From contig CABVDH010000007.1 of assembly GCA_902497065.1 (NCBI GenBank), positions 25,376 to 89,375 of the forward strand: a stretch of DNA of 64,000 nucleotides. Direction: 5' to 3'. Both the position numbers and the translations under genes were made by a program. Below the pieces are notes generated by a model that saw only the letters and a list, made by a program, of their open reading frames with translations, did not search any database and was not told where the DNA came from. Below, piece by piece: positions 26,010-35,011 of this stretch; position 1 is the first letter of the stretch, and every line of letters begins with the position of its first letter. Source of the stretch: an uncultured Collinsella sp. (GTDB lineage: Bacteria > Actinomycetota > Coriobacteriia > Coriobacteriales > Coriobacteriaceae).

Positions 26010-26127
26010 GGCGGGGCGTTCTTACCTTTGCTCGCTGCAAGTTCCGCACGAGCCGAAGAGCACTTAATGTGCTCTTCGTGCGAGCAGGACTGTCCGCAGC
26101 AGCGAGCAAAGGTAAGAACGCCCCGCC
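26010..26127 (+). promoter_or_regulatory. 29-bp perfect inverted repeat in the leuS leader
   Basis: The arms 26010-26038 and 26099-26127 are exact complements over 29 bases. The 60 bases between them contain a second perfect hairpin, CGAAGAGCAC (26054-26063) with GTGCTCTTCG (26069-26078), loop TTAAT. The right arm ends 26 bases before the leuS ATG. If transcribed it would form a very stable RNA structure; no T-box sequence or uridine tract is seen. Confidence 0.7.
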
Positions 26128-26153
26128 CCAACCGAGATAACAAAGGAGCTGAT

Positions 26154-28730
26154 ATGTGCGATTGCACAGATCATAAGGACGAGATCCCTGCCTACGACGC
26201 GCAGGCCATTGAGTCCAGGTGGATGAAGGCCTGGGAGGACTCCAACCTCTTTGCCGTCGATACCGACGAGAGCAAGCCCAAGAAGTACGTGCTCGAGATG
26301 TTCCCGTATCCGTCGGGCGACCTGCACATGGGCCACGCGCGCAACTACACCATCGGCGATGCCATGGCCCGTCAGGCCCGCATGCGCGGCTACGACGTGC
26401 TGCATCCCATCGGCTTTGACGCCTTTGGCCTGCCCGCCGAGAACGCCGCCATCAAGCACAATACGCAGGCTGCCGCCTGGACGTATAAGAACATGGACCA
26501 GGCGCTCGCCACGATGAAGCGCATGGGCTTCTCCTACGATCTGGATCGCATGGTCAAGACCTGCAGCCCCGACTACTACCGCTGGGGTCAGTGGATCTTT
26601 GAGAAGATGTGGGAAAAGGGCCTGGTCTATCGTAAGAAGAACCCGGTCAACTGGTGCCCCACCTGCAAGACCGTTCTGGCTAACGAGCAGGTTACCGAGG
26701 GCAAGTGCTGGCGCTGCGGCACCGAGCCCGAGAAGCGCGACCTGGAGCAGTGGTACTTCAAGATCACCGAGTACTCCCAGGAGCTGCTCGACGACCTGGA
26801 GAAGCTCCCCGGCTGGCCTGAGCGCGTCAAGCAGATGCAGGCCAACTGGATCGGTCGCTCCGAGGGCGCCGAGGTCGACTTTACCCTGTGCGACCAGGAC
26901 GGCGAGCCTATCGAGGGCGATGAGGGCAAGATCACCGTCTTCACCACGCGAGCCGATACCCTTTTTGGCGTCTCCTTCTTTGTCCTGGCTCCCGAGTACG
27001 CCGGCCTGCACGAGCTCGTCGAGGGCACGGAGTACGAGGAGGCCGTTACCAAGATCGTCGAGGACTCCAAGCATATCTCTGCCGTCGAGCGTGCCCAGGG
27101 CACCCTCGAGAAGCACGGTGCCTTCACGGGCCGCTATGTGGTAAACCCCGTTAACGGCGAGAAGGTCCCCGTGTGGGTTGCCGATTATGTCGTTGCCGAC
27201 TACGGCACCGGCGCCGTCATGGCCGTTCCCTGCGGCGACCAGCGCGACTTTGAGTTTGCCCGTAAGTACGACCTGCCGATCGTGCCGATCATCCTGGACG
27301 ATGACGATCGCGCTGCCGTCGAGGCCAGCGGCGAGACCATCGATACCTTCCATGCCGAGACCGTCGACTGGGATTGCGCCCACGCTGCCGAGGGCACGCT
27401 CGTCCAGTCCGGCAAGTACACCGGCATGCGCGGCGGTAAGCACTCCGAGGGCGAGGCTGCAATCGTGGCCGACCTCGAGGCCATGGGCTGTGGTCGTCGC
27501 AAGGTCGAGTTCCGTCTGCGCGACTGGCTCATCAGCCGCCAGCGCTATTGGGGCAACCCCATCCCGGCCATCCACTGCGAGCATTGCGGCATCGTGCCCG
27601 TGCCCGATGATCAGCTGCCGGTGACGCTGCCCGAGAACCTGGACCTGGGCGCTGGCGAAACCCTTGCCGAGTGCAAGGAGTTCTACGAGACCACCTGCCC
27701 GGTCTGCGGTCGCCCGGCCAAGCGCGAGACCGATACCATGGACACCTTCACCTGCTCCAGCTGGTATTACCTGCGCTATACCGATCCGCACAACACCGAG
27801 CTGCCCTTCTCCCGTGAGGCTGCCGACCGTTGGATGCCCGTCGATAACTACATCGGCGGCATCGAGCACGCTATTTTGCACCTGCTCTACAGCCGCTTCT
27901 TTACCAAGGCACTGCGCGACCTGGGCCTGCTGAGCGTGGACGAGCCCTTCACCAACCTGCTGTGCCAGGGCATGGTCAAGGACGAGAACGGCGACACCAT
28001 GTCCAAGTCCAAGGGCAATGTCGTGCCCCCGAGCTCGGTCATCGAGCCCTACGGTGCCGACACCATGCGTTTGGCGATCCTGTTTATCGCCCCGCCCGAG
28101 AAGGACTTCGACTGGGATCCCAAGGCCGTCGAGGGCGCCAACCGCTTTATCAAGCGCGCCTGGCGTATCGTTTGGCAGCTCGTCCAGTCCGGTGACGCCA
28201 ACGTGGCCTTCGACAAGTCCGCGCTCGACGAGGTTGCGATGAAGCTCTATCGCGAGCGTCACCGCACCATCGCCAAGTGCACTGAGGACTTCGACCGCGG
28301 CCAGTTCAACACCGCGATCTCGGCCGTCATGGAGCTCGTCAACGCGGCGAGCGCCTACCTCAACGCCACCGAGGGTACCGCCCGCGACAAGGCGCTGTGC
28401 TACGGCGTGGCCAAGGACATCGTGAGCGTCCTTGCCCCCATCTGCCCGTTCTGGGCCGACGAGCTGTGGCACGAGGCGCTCGGCTGCGAGGGCAACGCCT
28501 ACACCGCCGCCTGGCCCGATTTCGACCTGGCCGAGTCCGTTGAGGACACGGTGCAGATCGTGGTCCAGGTGCTCGGCAAGGTCCGCGGCCGCGTCGACGT
28601 TGCCCGCGATGCCTCCAATGAGGATATGCAGGCTGCCGCCGAGGCCGCCGTCGCCAAGTGGCTCGACGGCAAGACGGTCGTCAAGGCCATCTGCGTGCCC
28701 GGCAAGCTGGTCAACCTGGTGGTCAAGTAA
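26154..28730 (+). CDS. leuS: leucyl-tRNA synthetase
   Basis: 858 aa from ATG 26154 (AAAGGAG site); the frame is open further upstream through the inverted repeat, but that part is not protein-like. A class I synthetase with HMGH in [18 protein letters not shown] (HIGH motif) and the KMSKS equivalent in [12 protein letters not shown]. It has two CxxC zinc-type knuckles (CPTCKT, CWRCG and later CEHCG, CPVCG). The editing domain (CP1) includes [18 protein letters not shown] and [16 protein letters not shown]. The C-terminal anticodon-binding domain ends in [15 protein letters not shown]. It charges tRNA-Leu. Single-gene unit with its own terminator. Confidence 0.95.
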   Translation: MCDCTDHKDEIPAYDAQAIESRWMKAWEDSNLFAVDTDESKPKKYVLEMFPYPSGDLHMGHARNYTIGDAMARQARMRGYDVLHPIGFDAFGLPAENAAIKHNTQAAAWTYKNMDQALATMKRMGFSYDLDRMVKTCSPDYYRWGQWIFEKMWEKGLVYRKKNPVNWCPTCKTVLANEQVTEGKCWRCGTEPEKRDLEQWYFKITEYSQELLDDLEKLPGWPERVKQMQANWIGRSEGAEVDFTLCDQDGEPIEGDEGKITVFTTRADTLFGVSFFVLAPEYAGLHELVEGTEYEEAVTKIVEDSKHISAVERAQGTLEKHGAFTGRYVVNPVNGEKVPVWVADYVVADYGTGAVMAVPCGDQRDFEFARKYDLPIVPIILDDDDRAAVEASGETIDTFHAETVDWDCAHAAEGTLVQSGKYTGMRGGKHSEGEAAIVADLEAMGCGRRKVEFRLRDWLISRQRYWGNPIPAIHCEHCGIVPVPDDQLPVTLPENLDLGAGETLAECKEFYETTCPVCGRPAKRETDTMDTFTCSSWYYLRYTDPHNTELPFSREAADRWMPVDNYIGGIEHAILHLLYSRFFTKALRDLGLLSVDEPFTNLLCQGMVKDENGDTMSKSKGNVVPPSSVIEPYGADTMRLAILFIAPPEKDFDWDPKAVEGANRFIKRAWRIVWQLVQSGDANVAFDKSALDEVAMKLYRERHRTIAKCTEDFDRGQFNTAISAVMELVNAASAYLNATEGTARDKALCYGVAKDIVSVLAPICPFWADELWHEALGCEGNAYTAAWPDFDLAESVEDTVQIVVQVLGKVRGRVDVARDASNEDMQAAAEAAVAKWLDGKTVVKAICVPGKLVNLVVK

Positions 28731-28759
28731 GCATTGCGCGCCTAGCTGACGCATAAAAG

Positions 28760-28795
28760 ACGAGGGGCGATCCGGTTGGGTCGTCCCTCGTTTTT
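28760..28795 (+). terminator. intrinsic terminator of leuS
   Basis: ACGAGGGGCGA (28760-28770) pairs with TCGTCCCTCGT (28781-28791), with one G-U, and is followed by a T-tract. Confidence 0.9.
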
Positions 28796-28881
28796 CATGT
28801 ACCTGTCCTGATGTCTGCGGTCAATTGTCCTATTCTTGTGGAGAAGCTGTGCGCACGCTGACCTGCAGATTCGTACTGTGC

Positions 28882-28910
28882 TTGCACGTTTCCGCAGCTA
28901 TTGGTATAGT
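28882..28910 (+). promoter_or_regulatory. housekeeping-type promoter of the rimP-nusA-infB operon
   Basis: TTGCAC at 28882-28887 and TATAGT at 28905-28910 are separated by the optimal 17 bases. Transcription would start near 28917, about 20 bases before a leader terminator and 70 before rimP. Confidence 0.75.
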
Positions 28911-28937
28911 TTGCTTGCAAATGAAGTTGTAATTGAA

Positions 28938-28968
28938 AGAAGTGGGGTTTCGGCCCCGCTTCTTTTTT
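28938..28968 (+). terminator. leader terminator (attenuator candidate) before rimP
   Basis: AGAAGTGGGG (28938-28947) pairs with CCCCGCTTCT (28954-28963) around a TTTCGG loop, directly followed by a T-tract to 28968. It lies between the promoter and the start of rimP, so most transcripts would stop unless read-through occurs. NusA, made from this operon, is an obvious candidate regulator (inference). Confidence 0.8.
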
Positions 28969-28988
28969 GTATGGATGGAGGTGCCGCA

Positions 28989-29483
28989 ATGGTCAAGACC
29001 AAGACCGAGCAGGCGATCATCAACGCGCTCGAGGCCGTCGCTCCCCAGCACGATGTCGACATCGTCGACGTCGAGCTCGTGGGTGCCACCAAGGCCCCCT
29101 GCGTGCGCGTGCGTATCGAGGGTGCCGAGGGTCAGAGCCTGTCGCTCAACGACGTCACGGCCAACACCAAGTGGGTCGGCGATGTGATTGAGGAGCTCGA
29201 CCCCATCTCTTCGAGCTATACGCTCGAGGTGTCGAGCCCTGGCATGGCGCGCCCGCTACGCCGCCCGTGCGACTTTGCCCGCTTTGTGGGCGAGAACTGT
29301 GAGCTCACCTCCACCGCCACCGAGGGCCGTCGCAAGTACGCCGGCAAGATTGCCGCCGCCACCGAGGCGAACGTGACCCTCGAGCTCGAGGACGGCGAGT
29401 CCGTCACCCTCGATTTCTCTGATGTTAAAAAGTGCAAGTTGAAGCCCACCTACGACTTCAAGCCCGCGAAGGAAGGAAAGTAA
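28989..29483 (+). CDS. rimP: ribosome maturation factor RimP
   Basis: 164 aa from ATG 28989 (ATGGAGG site). It assists late assembly of the 30S subunit. The N-terminal alpha/beta domain contains HDVDIVDVELVGATKAPCVR and DVTANTKWVGDVIEE with SYTLEVSSPGMARPLRR, the most conserved RimP block. The C-terminal Sm-like barrel includes GRRKYAGKIAAATEANVTL. The frame is open upstream but crosses the leader terminator, so a longer protein is excluded. First gene of the operon, one base before nusA's ATG region. Confidence 0.92.
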   Translation: MVKTKTEQAIINALEAVAPQHDVDIVDVELVGATKAPCVRVRIEGAEGQSLSLNDVTANTKWVGDVIEELDPISSSYTLEVSSPGMARPLRRPCDFARFVGENCELTSTATEGRRKYAGKIAAATEANVTLELEDGESVTLDFSDVKKCKLKPTYDFKPAKEGK

Positions 29484-29484
29484 G

Positions 29485-30732
29485 ATGGCAGCATCCGACA
29501 TGATGTCCGCCCTGATGGAGCTTTGCCAGGAGAAGCACATCGACCAGCTCTACCTGATCGACCGCCTGGAGCAGTCGCTCGCCAAGAGCTATGCCGAGAT
29601 CCTGCATCTTGAGTGGGGCGCCAAGGTGACCATCGACCGCACCACCGGCAAGATCTACGTCTACCGTCTGGAGCCGATTGACGATTCCATGGACGAGGAA
29701 GGCAACTTCACCGAGTTCGAGGAGATCGACGTCACCCCCAAGAACACGAGCCGCATCGCCGCCCAGCACGCCAAGGCCGAGATCAACGCCATCGTGCGCA
29801 ACTCCGCCCGCGAGCAGATCTACGAGGAGTTCTCCGGCCGCATCGGTGACCTCATCAGCGGTACCGTGCTGCAGTCCACGCCCGACTTCACGATCGTCAA
29901 GATTCGCGAGGGCGTCGAGGCCGAGCTGCCGCACTTCGACCAGCGCCGTTACGAGAACGAGCGCAACGAGCGTCCGATGGGCGAGCGCTACCTGCACAAC
30001 CAGCACATCAAGGCCGTGATTATCGACGTTCGCGACCCCAACTCCAACCTGCAGCCGGTTCGTGGCGAGCACAGCCGTCCGCCGATTGTCATCTCCCGTA
30101 CTCACCCCGAGCTCATGCGTCGTCTGTTTGAGCAGGAGGTGCCCGAGATCTATGAGGGCACCGTCCAGATCAAGTCGATCGCCCGCGAGCCCGGCCAGCG
30201 CTCTAAGGTCGCCGTCCACTCGCTCGACGACCGTCTGGATCCCGTGGGCGCCTGCGTCGGCCCCAAGGGCAGCCGTGTTCGCGCTGTCGTGGGCGAGCTC
30301 CGTGGCGAGCGCGTCGACGTCATCCTGTGGGATGCCGATCCTGCCGTCTACGTCGCCAACGCCCTGTCGCCCGCTAAGGTCACCCGCGTCCTCATCGACG
30401 AGGAGAAGGCCTACGCCGGCGTCATCGTGCCCGACGACCAGCTGTCCCTCGCCATCGGCAAGGAGGGCCAGAACGCCCGCCTTGCCGCGCGCCTGACCGG
30501 CTGGCACATCGACATCAAGTCCGAGACGCTTGCCGCCGACATCCTCAAGAACGTTCCCGTTCACGAGGAGCCCGCCGCCGACCTGATCGGTGACGAGGAG
30601 GACGAGGACGTCCGCCGCTGCGAGTACGTGTCCGAGGACGGCATCCAGTGCCGCAACCAGGCTCGTCCCGGCTCCCGTTTCTGCGGTGTCCACGACACCG
30701 ACGCCTTCGATGATGCGGAGGACCTGATCTAG
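29485..30732 (+). CDS. nusA: transcription termination/antitermination factor NusA with Cys/His tail
   Basis: 415 aa. The N-terminal RNA-polymerase-binding domain is followed by the S1 domain (about 135-200: [20 protein letters not shown]) and two KH domains ([19 protein letters not shown] and [19 protein letters not shown]). The acidic repeats of proteobacterial NusA are absent, as usual outside that group. The last 50 residues are unusual: [26 protein letters not shown], a C-x9-C-x10-C-x2-H arrangement resembling a small zinc-binding module found in unrelated proteins. The ylxR gene, often between nusA and infB, is missing here. The ribosome-binding site AAGGAAAG overlaps the rimP stop. Confidence 0.93.
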   Translation: MAASDMMSALMELCQEKHIDQLYLIDRLEQSLAKSYAEILHLEWGAKVTIDRTTGKIYVYRLEPIDDSMDEEGNFTEFEEIDVTPKNTSRIAAQHAKAEINAIVRNSAREQIYEEFSGRIGDLISGTVLQSTPDFTIVKIREGVEAELPHFDQRRYENERNERPMGERYLHNQHIKAVIIDVRDPNSNLQPVRGEHSRPPIVISRTHPELMRRLFEQEVPEIYEGTVQIKSIAREPGQRSKVAVHSLDDRLDPVGACVGPKGSRVRAVVGELRGERVDVILWDADPAVYVANALSPAKVTRVLIDEEKAYAGVIVPDDQLSLAIGKEGQNARLAARLTGWHIDIKSETLAADILKNVPVHEEPAADLIGDEEDEDVRRCEYVSEDGIQCRNQARPGSRFCGVHDTDAFDDAEDLI

Positions 30733-30823
30733 CGCGCGGTCGCGCCGGGTGGGTCCTGGCGCGTCTCTCACGCTCGTTCAGTCTCTAGGCACCCAAGGTG
30801 CCAGAAAGGGTAGGTGAAGTCAT

Positions 30824-33538
30824 ATGGCAAAAGTCCGTGTGTCCACCCTGGCCAAAGAGTTCGGCATGACCTCCAAGGAACTGATGGGTCATCTCGCCGA
30901 TATGAAGATTCCCGCTAAGTCCGCTTCCTCCACCTTGGAGGACGCTTATGTCGCTATGGTCCGCAAGCAGCTCGCCTCGGTGATCGAGGCCCGCGCCCAG
31001 GAAGTCGAGGCCGCCAAGCAGGCCGAGGAGCAGGCAGCTGCCGCCGAGGAGGCCGCTCGCGCCGCCGAGGCCGAGCGCGAGCGCATCGCCGCCGAGAAGG
31101 CCCGCGAGGAGGAGCGTCGCCAGTTTGCCGCAGCCCAGGCTGCCGAGGAGGCTGCCCGCGCCGAGGCCGAGGCCAAGAAGAAGGCCGAGCAGGAGCGCCT
31201 TGCCCGCGAGAAGGAGGAGGCTGCCCGCGAGGCCCAGCGCCGCGCCGTTCCCGCTTCCGACTCCGGTTCGCGTTTCCGTTCGCTGCTCGACCAGATCGCC
31301 GCACAGGAGACCGTGCTCAAGGAGAAGAAGGACGCCGAGGACAAGGCCAAGGCCGAGCGCGCCGCCGAGCGCGGTAACCGTCGTGGCGGCAACAACGACC
31401 GCCGCGGTGGCCGTCGTAACGATCGCAACGCCTCAGACAACAACTCCGAGCGCAACGCCTCCGAGAGCCGTCCGCACAGCCATCGCACCAACGCCAGCAA
31501 CAACGTCGCTGCCGGCATGGACTTCCCCAACCCCGACAAGCAGGGCAAGGGCAAGAAGCGCAAGGGCGGTCACAACAACGAAGAGGACCACTACAGCCGC
31601 ATGGCTCGCGAGGCCGAGGAGTACAGCCGCGAGAAGGTGCTCGAGGAGGCTCGTGCCGCCGTCGAGGAGGCCTCTCGCGAGTCCACCGGTCGCCGCAAGA
31701 AGCGCAAGGAGAAGCGCGAGCGCGAGGCTGCCAAGGCTCAGGAGGAGCGCAAGATAGAGGAGGCGCTGGCCCAGGGCGTGAACCCCGAGGACCTCGACGC
31801 CATCAAGGTCTCCCAGGGCGTTACCGTCCAGGAGCTTGCCGAGGCGCTCGACGTTCCGGCCAACGACATCATCAAGCGCCTGTTCCTGCTGGGTACGCCG
31901 CTCACGATGACGCAGTCCATGTCCGACGACCTCGTCGAGCTCGTTGCCGACGACCTGGGTCGTCAGATCAAGATCATCACCCCCGAGGAGGAGAACACCT
32001 TCTCGTTCTACGACGATCCCGCCGACCTTAAGCCGCGCGCCCCGGTCGTCACCGTCATGGGCCACGTCGACCACGGCAAGACGTCGCTGCTCGACGCCAT
32101 TCGTCACACCGGCGTTGCTGCCGGCGAGGCGGGCGGCATTACGCAGGCTATCGGCGCTTCGCAGGTCATGATCAACGACCGCAAGATTACCTTTATCGAT
32201 ACCCCGGGTCACGCCACCTTTACGGCTATGCGTGCCCGCGGTGCCAAGGTGACCGACATCGTCATTCTGATCGTGGCTGCCGACGACGGCGTCATGCCTC
32301 AGACCGTCGAGTCGATCAACCACGCCAAGGCCGCCGGCGTACCCATCGTCGTCGCCGTCAACAAGATCGATAAGCCGGGCGCCAACCCCGACCGTGTGCG
32401 TCAGGAGCTCACCGAGTACGGCGTCATCCCCGAGGAGTGGGGCGGACAGAACATGTTCGTCAACATCTCGGCTAAGCAGAAGATCGGTATCGACGACCTT
32501 CTGGAGACCGTGCTGCTCCAGGCCGACGTGCTCGAGCTCAAGGCCAACCCGGACACCTTTGCCTCCGGCAACGTCCTCGAGGCCAAGCTCGACAAGGGCC
32601 GTGGCTCGGTTGCTACCGTGCTCGTGACCCGCGGTACCCTGCACGTGGGCGATACACTGGTCGCCGGCCTTACCTACGGTCGCGTCCGTGCCATGCTCGA
32701 CCCCAAGGGCCGCGCCGTCACCGAGGCCGGTCCCTCCGACGCCGTCGAGATTCTGGGCCTGCAGTCCGTGCCCAACGCCGGTGACGAGTTCCGCGTGTTC
32801 GAGGACGAGCGCGAGGCTCGTGCCCTGGCCGACGAGCGTTCGCTCAAGGCCCGTATCGAGGAGCAGAGCCGCGTCAAGCACGTCACGCTCGAGAACCTCT
32901 TCGAGACTATTGCCGACGCCGAGGTCAAGGAGCTCAACCTGATCATCAAGGCAGACGTCCAGGGTTCCATCGAGGCTCTTCAGGACTCGCTCGACAAGAT
33001 GGATCAGTCCGAGGTTCGCATCAACACGATCCACTCCGCTGTCGGCGCCATCAACGAGACCGACGTCGTCCTGGCCGACGCCTCCAACGCCATCATCATC
33101 GGCTTTGGCGTCCGTCCCGACGGTAAGGCCCGCTCCGCTGCCGAGCGCGAGGGCGTCGAGATCCGTTGCTACGACGTTATCTACAAGTGCCTCGAGGAGC
33201 TCGACGCCGCCCGTATCGGCATGCTCAAGCCCACCGAGGTCGAGGTCGCCACGGGTACCGCGACCGTCCTGGACACCTTCAAGGTGCCCAAAGTCGGTAT
33301 CGCCGCCGGTGTCCGCGTCGAGGAGGGCGAGATCGCCGCGACCGATTCCGTGCGTCTGGTGCGCGACGGTATCGTAGTCTTCAACGGCAAGATCGCCTCG
33401 ATGCGCCACTACAAGGACGAGGCCAAGAGCCTCAAGAGCGGTTCCGAGGGCGGCATTGGCCTGGAGAACTTCCAGGACATCAAGCCCGGCGACCAGATCG
33501 AGGGTTACCGCATCGACCAGGTTGCCCGTACCGAGTAG
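30824..33538 (+). CDS. infB: translation initiation factor IF-2
   Basis: 904 aa. Residues 1-50 form an IF2-N module (VRVSTLAKEFGMTSKELMGH). About 50-330 is a long charged, Ala/Glu/Arg-rich, coiled-coil or disordered stretch with an Asn/Arg/Gly-rich patch. A second IF2-N module lies at about 335-375. The G domain begins near 400: VMGHVDHGKTSLLDAIR (G1), DTPGHATFT (G3), NKIDKPG (G4). Domains II-IV follow, including the fMet-tRNA-binding C-terminus. It positions initiator tRNA in the P site. The 5' part is repetitive at nucleotide level (GCC GAG GCC runs), a typical place for length variation. Confidence 0.95.
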   Translation: MAKVRVSTLAKEFGMTSKELMGHLADMKIPAKSASSTLEDAYVAMVRKQLASVIEARAQEVEAAKQAEEQAAAAEEAARAAEAERERIAAEKAREEERRQFAAAQAAEEAARAEAEAKKKAEQERLAREKEEAAREAQRRAVPASDSGSRFRSLLDQIAAQETVLKEKKDAEDKAKAERAAERGNRRGGNNDRRGGRRNDRNASDNNSERNASESRPHSHRTNASNNVAAGMDFPNPDKQGKGKKRKGGHNNEEDHYSRMAREAEEYSREKVLEEARAAVEEASRESTGRRKKRKEKREREAAKAQEERKIEEALAQGVNPEDLDAIKVSQGVTVQELAEALDVPANDIIKRLFLLGTPLTMTQSMSDDLVELVADDLGRQIKIITPEEENTFSFYDDPADLKPRAPVVTVMGHVDHGKTSLLDAIRHTGVAAGEAGGITQAIGASQVMINDRKITFIDTPGHATFTAMRARGAKVTDIVILIVAADDGVMPQTVESINHAKAAGVPIVVAVNKIDKPGANPDRVRQELTEYGVIPEEWGGQNMFVNISAKQKIGIDDLLETVLLQADVLELKANPDTFASGNVLEAKLDKGRGSVATVLVTRGTLHVGDTLVAGLTYGRVRAMLDPKGRAVTEAGPSDAVEILGLQSVPNAGDEFRVFEDEREARALADERSLKARIEEQSRVKHVTLENLFETIADAEVKELNLIIKADVQGSIEALQDSLDKMDQSEVRINTIHSAVGAINETDVVLADASNAIIIGFGVRPDGKARSAAEREGVEIRCYDVIYKCLEELDAARIGMLKPTEVEVATGTATVLDTFKVPKVGIAAGVRVEEGEIAATDSVRLVRDGIVVFNGKIASMRHYKDEAKSLKSGSEGGIGLENFQDIKPGDQIEGYRIDQVARTE

Positions 33539-33549
33539 GGGGTAGCGCT

Positions 33550-33960
33550 ATGAAGCAAACGCAGGCAACCCGCCGTCTGGGCGAGCAGCTTCGCGAGAAG
33601 CTCGGTTATATCCTGCTCTTTGAGGTTTCCGATCCGCGTCTCGACCTGGTTACTTTGACCGCGGTCGAGGTCGCGGTGGACCGTTCGTTCGCGCGTGTGT
33701 ACGTGTCGTGCGATGCGAGCCGCTACGACGAGGTCATGGAGGCGCTCGCAAGCGCCAAGGGCCGCATTCGTAGCCTGTTGGCTCGCTCGCTCGATTGGCG
33801 TGTCACGCCCGAGCTTGATTTTCGCATCGATCGCTCGACCGATGAGGCCGAGCGCATCACGCGTGCGCTGGAAAACGTTCCCGCCACGCTTGCGATCGAA
33901 AAGGACGAGGACGGCTATCCGATAGCGGATGCCGCCCAGGAGGCAGCTTTAGATGACTAA
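33550..33960 (+). CDS. rbfA: ribosome-binding factor A
   Basis: 136 aa from ATG 33550, eleven bases after infB. A KH-like fold protein needed for 16S rRNA 5'-end maturation and cold growth. Family features are TRRLGEQLREKLGYILLFEVSDPRL at the N-terminus, the VAVDRSFARVYVS strand and the conserved ending TPELDFRIDRSTDEAERI. The last 8 bases overlap the next gene, so the two are translationally coupled. Confidence 0.9.
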   Translation: MKQTQATRRLGEQLREKLGYILLFEVSDPRLDLVTLTAVEVAVDRSFARVYVSCDASRYDEVMEALASAKGRIRSLLARSLDWRVTPELDFRIDRSTDEAERITRALENVPATLAIEKDEDGYPIADAAQEAALDD

Positions 33961-34996
33961 TTCCGCCGACCTCGCCTCGTGTGAGTCTGCAGATATTCAG
34001 CGACGCATCCTCGAGCTCATCGAGGGTGCGTCCTCCATTGCGATTTCGGGACATACTTCTCCCGATGGCGATGCCTTGGGCTCCGTATTGGGTCTGGGCC
34101 TTTCGCTCATGAAGTTTTTCCCCAACAAGGACATTGCCCTGCTGCTGGCAGACGATGACCCGGTTCCGCGCATCTACCGCTTTATGGAGGGTGCCGATCG
34201 TCTGGTGCCGGCATCTACGTACACCGGCAATCCGGACCTGTTCATCTCGGTGGACGTGCCGGTTGTCGAGCGCCTCAATAATTCCGCCGAGGTGCTCCGT
34301 CGCTCCAAGCATGTGGTGTGCTTCGATCACCATCCGGCGCGCGAGGAGTTTGCCGAGCTCAGTCTGAGGCGCGTTGAAGCTGCAGCCTGCGCCATGATCA
34401 TCGACCGCTTCTTGGACAATTGTGGCATTGTTGCACGTGATGGCGTTGCGACCTGCCTGCTGTGTGGCTTGGTTACCGATACCGGCCGTTTTCAGTACCA
34501 AAACGCCGATGCCGCCGCGTTCCATGCGGCATCGCGTCTGGTTGCCCACGGTGCCGATCCGGCGCGTGTGGCACTCGAGGTATACCAGAGCATGCGCGTT
34601 GAGTTTTTGCACCTCAAGTCCATCGTTATGGGCCGCATTAAGACGGTCGCGCATGGGCGCGTGGCGTATAGCTATGCCTACCAGAGCGACCTTGAGGCCT
34701 GCGGCGTCACCTCGGACGAGTGCGACGGCCTGGTCGATGTGGTGCGTTCGGTGATGGGCGTCGAGGTCTGCATGTTCTTAAAGGGCATTGAGGGCGATAC
34801 CAAGGTGCGTGGCAACCTGCGCTCCAAGGGCGACCTCGATGTGTCCGAGATTGCTGCCAACTTTGGCGGTGGCGGGCATCATGCCGCCGCCGGCTTTTCC
34901 AACAACGGAACAATTCGCGAGACGCTCGCTGTGGCACTTCCCATGCTGGCCGAGCTGGTGGGGGAGGATCCCGCTTCGGTGACCGTCGAGCTCTAA
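33953..34996 (+). CDS. nrnA: DHH-family phosphoesterase, NrnA-type (oligoribonuclease/pAp phosphatase)
   Basis: 347 aa. Motifs of the DHH-DHHA1 family: AISGHTSPDGDALGSVLGL (motif I), DLFISVDVPVVERL, VCFDHHPAREEF (the DHH triad), LVTDTGRFQYQNAD, and the DHHA1 glycine motif FGGGGHHAAAGF. Such enzymes degrade short RNA (nanoRNA) and dephosphorylate pAp. A place between rbfA and truB is the conserved location of this gene in many Gram-positive genomes. It starts within the rbfA 3' end. Confidence 0.9.
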   Translation: MTNSADLASCESADIQRRILELIEGASSIAISGHTSPDGDALGSVLGLGLSLMKFFPNKDIALLLADDDPVPRIYRFMEGADRLVPASTYTGNPDLFISVDVPVVERLNNSAEVLRRSKHVVCFDHHPAREEFAELSLRRVEAAACAMIIDRFLDNCGIVARDGVATCLLCGLVTDTGRFQYQNADAAAFHAASRLVAHGADPARVALEVYQSMRVEFLHLKSIVMGRIKTVAHGRVAYSYAYQSDLEACGVTSDECDGLVDVVRSVMGVEVCMFLKGIEGDTKVRGNLRSKGDLDVSEIAANFGGGGHHAAAGFSNNGTIRETLAVALPMLAELVGEDPASVTVEL

Positions 34997-35011
34997 CTTA
35001 TTGGATGGTAC

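Noticed and set aside
26010..26153. T-box riboswitch controlling leuS
   Set aside because: No T-box consensus, no specifier-loop arrangement and no terminator with U-tract; the structure is a simple giant inverted repeat.
26064..28754. 896-codon minus-strand open frame opposite leuS
   Set aside because: Antisense shadow of a GC-rich gene. The plus strand is unmistakable LeuRS; the minus translation is a Leu/Gly/Val/Ala/Asp-rich sequence without motifs or ribosome-binding site.
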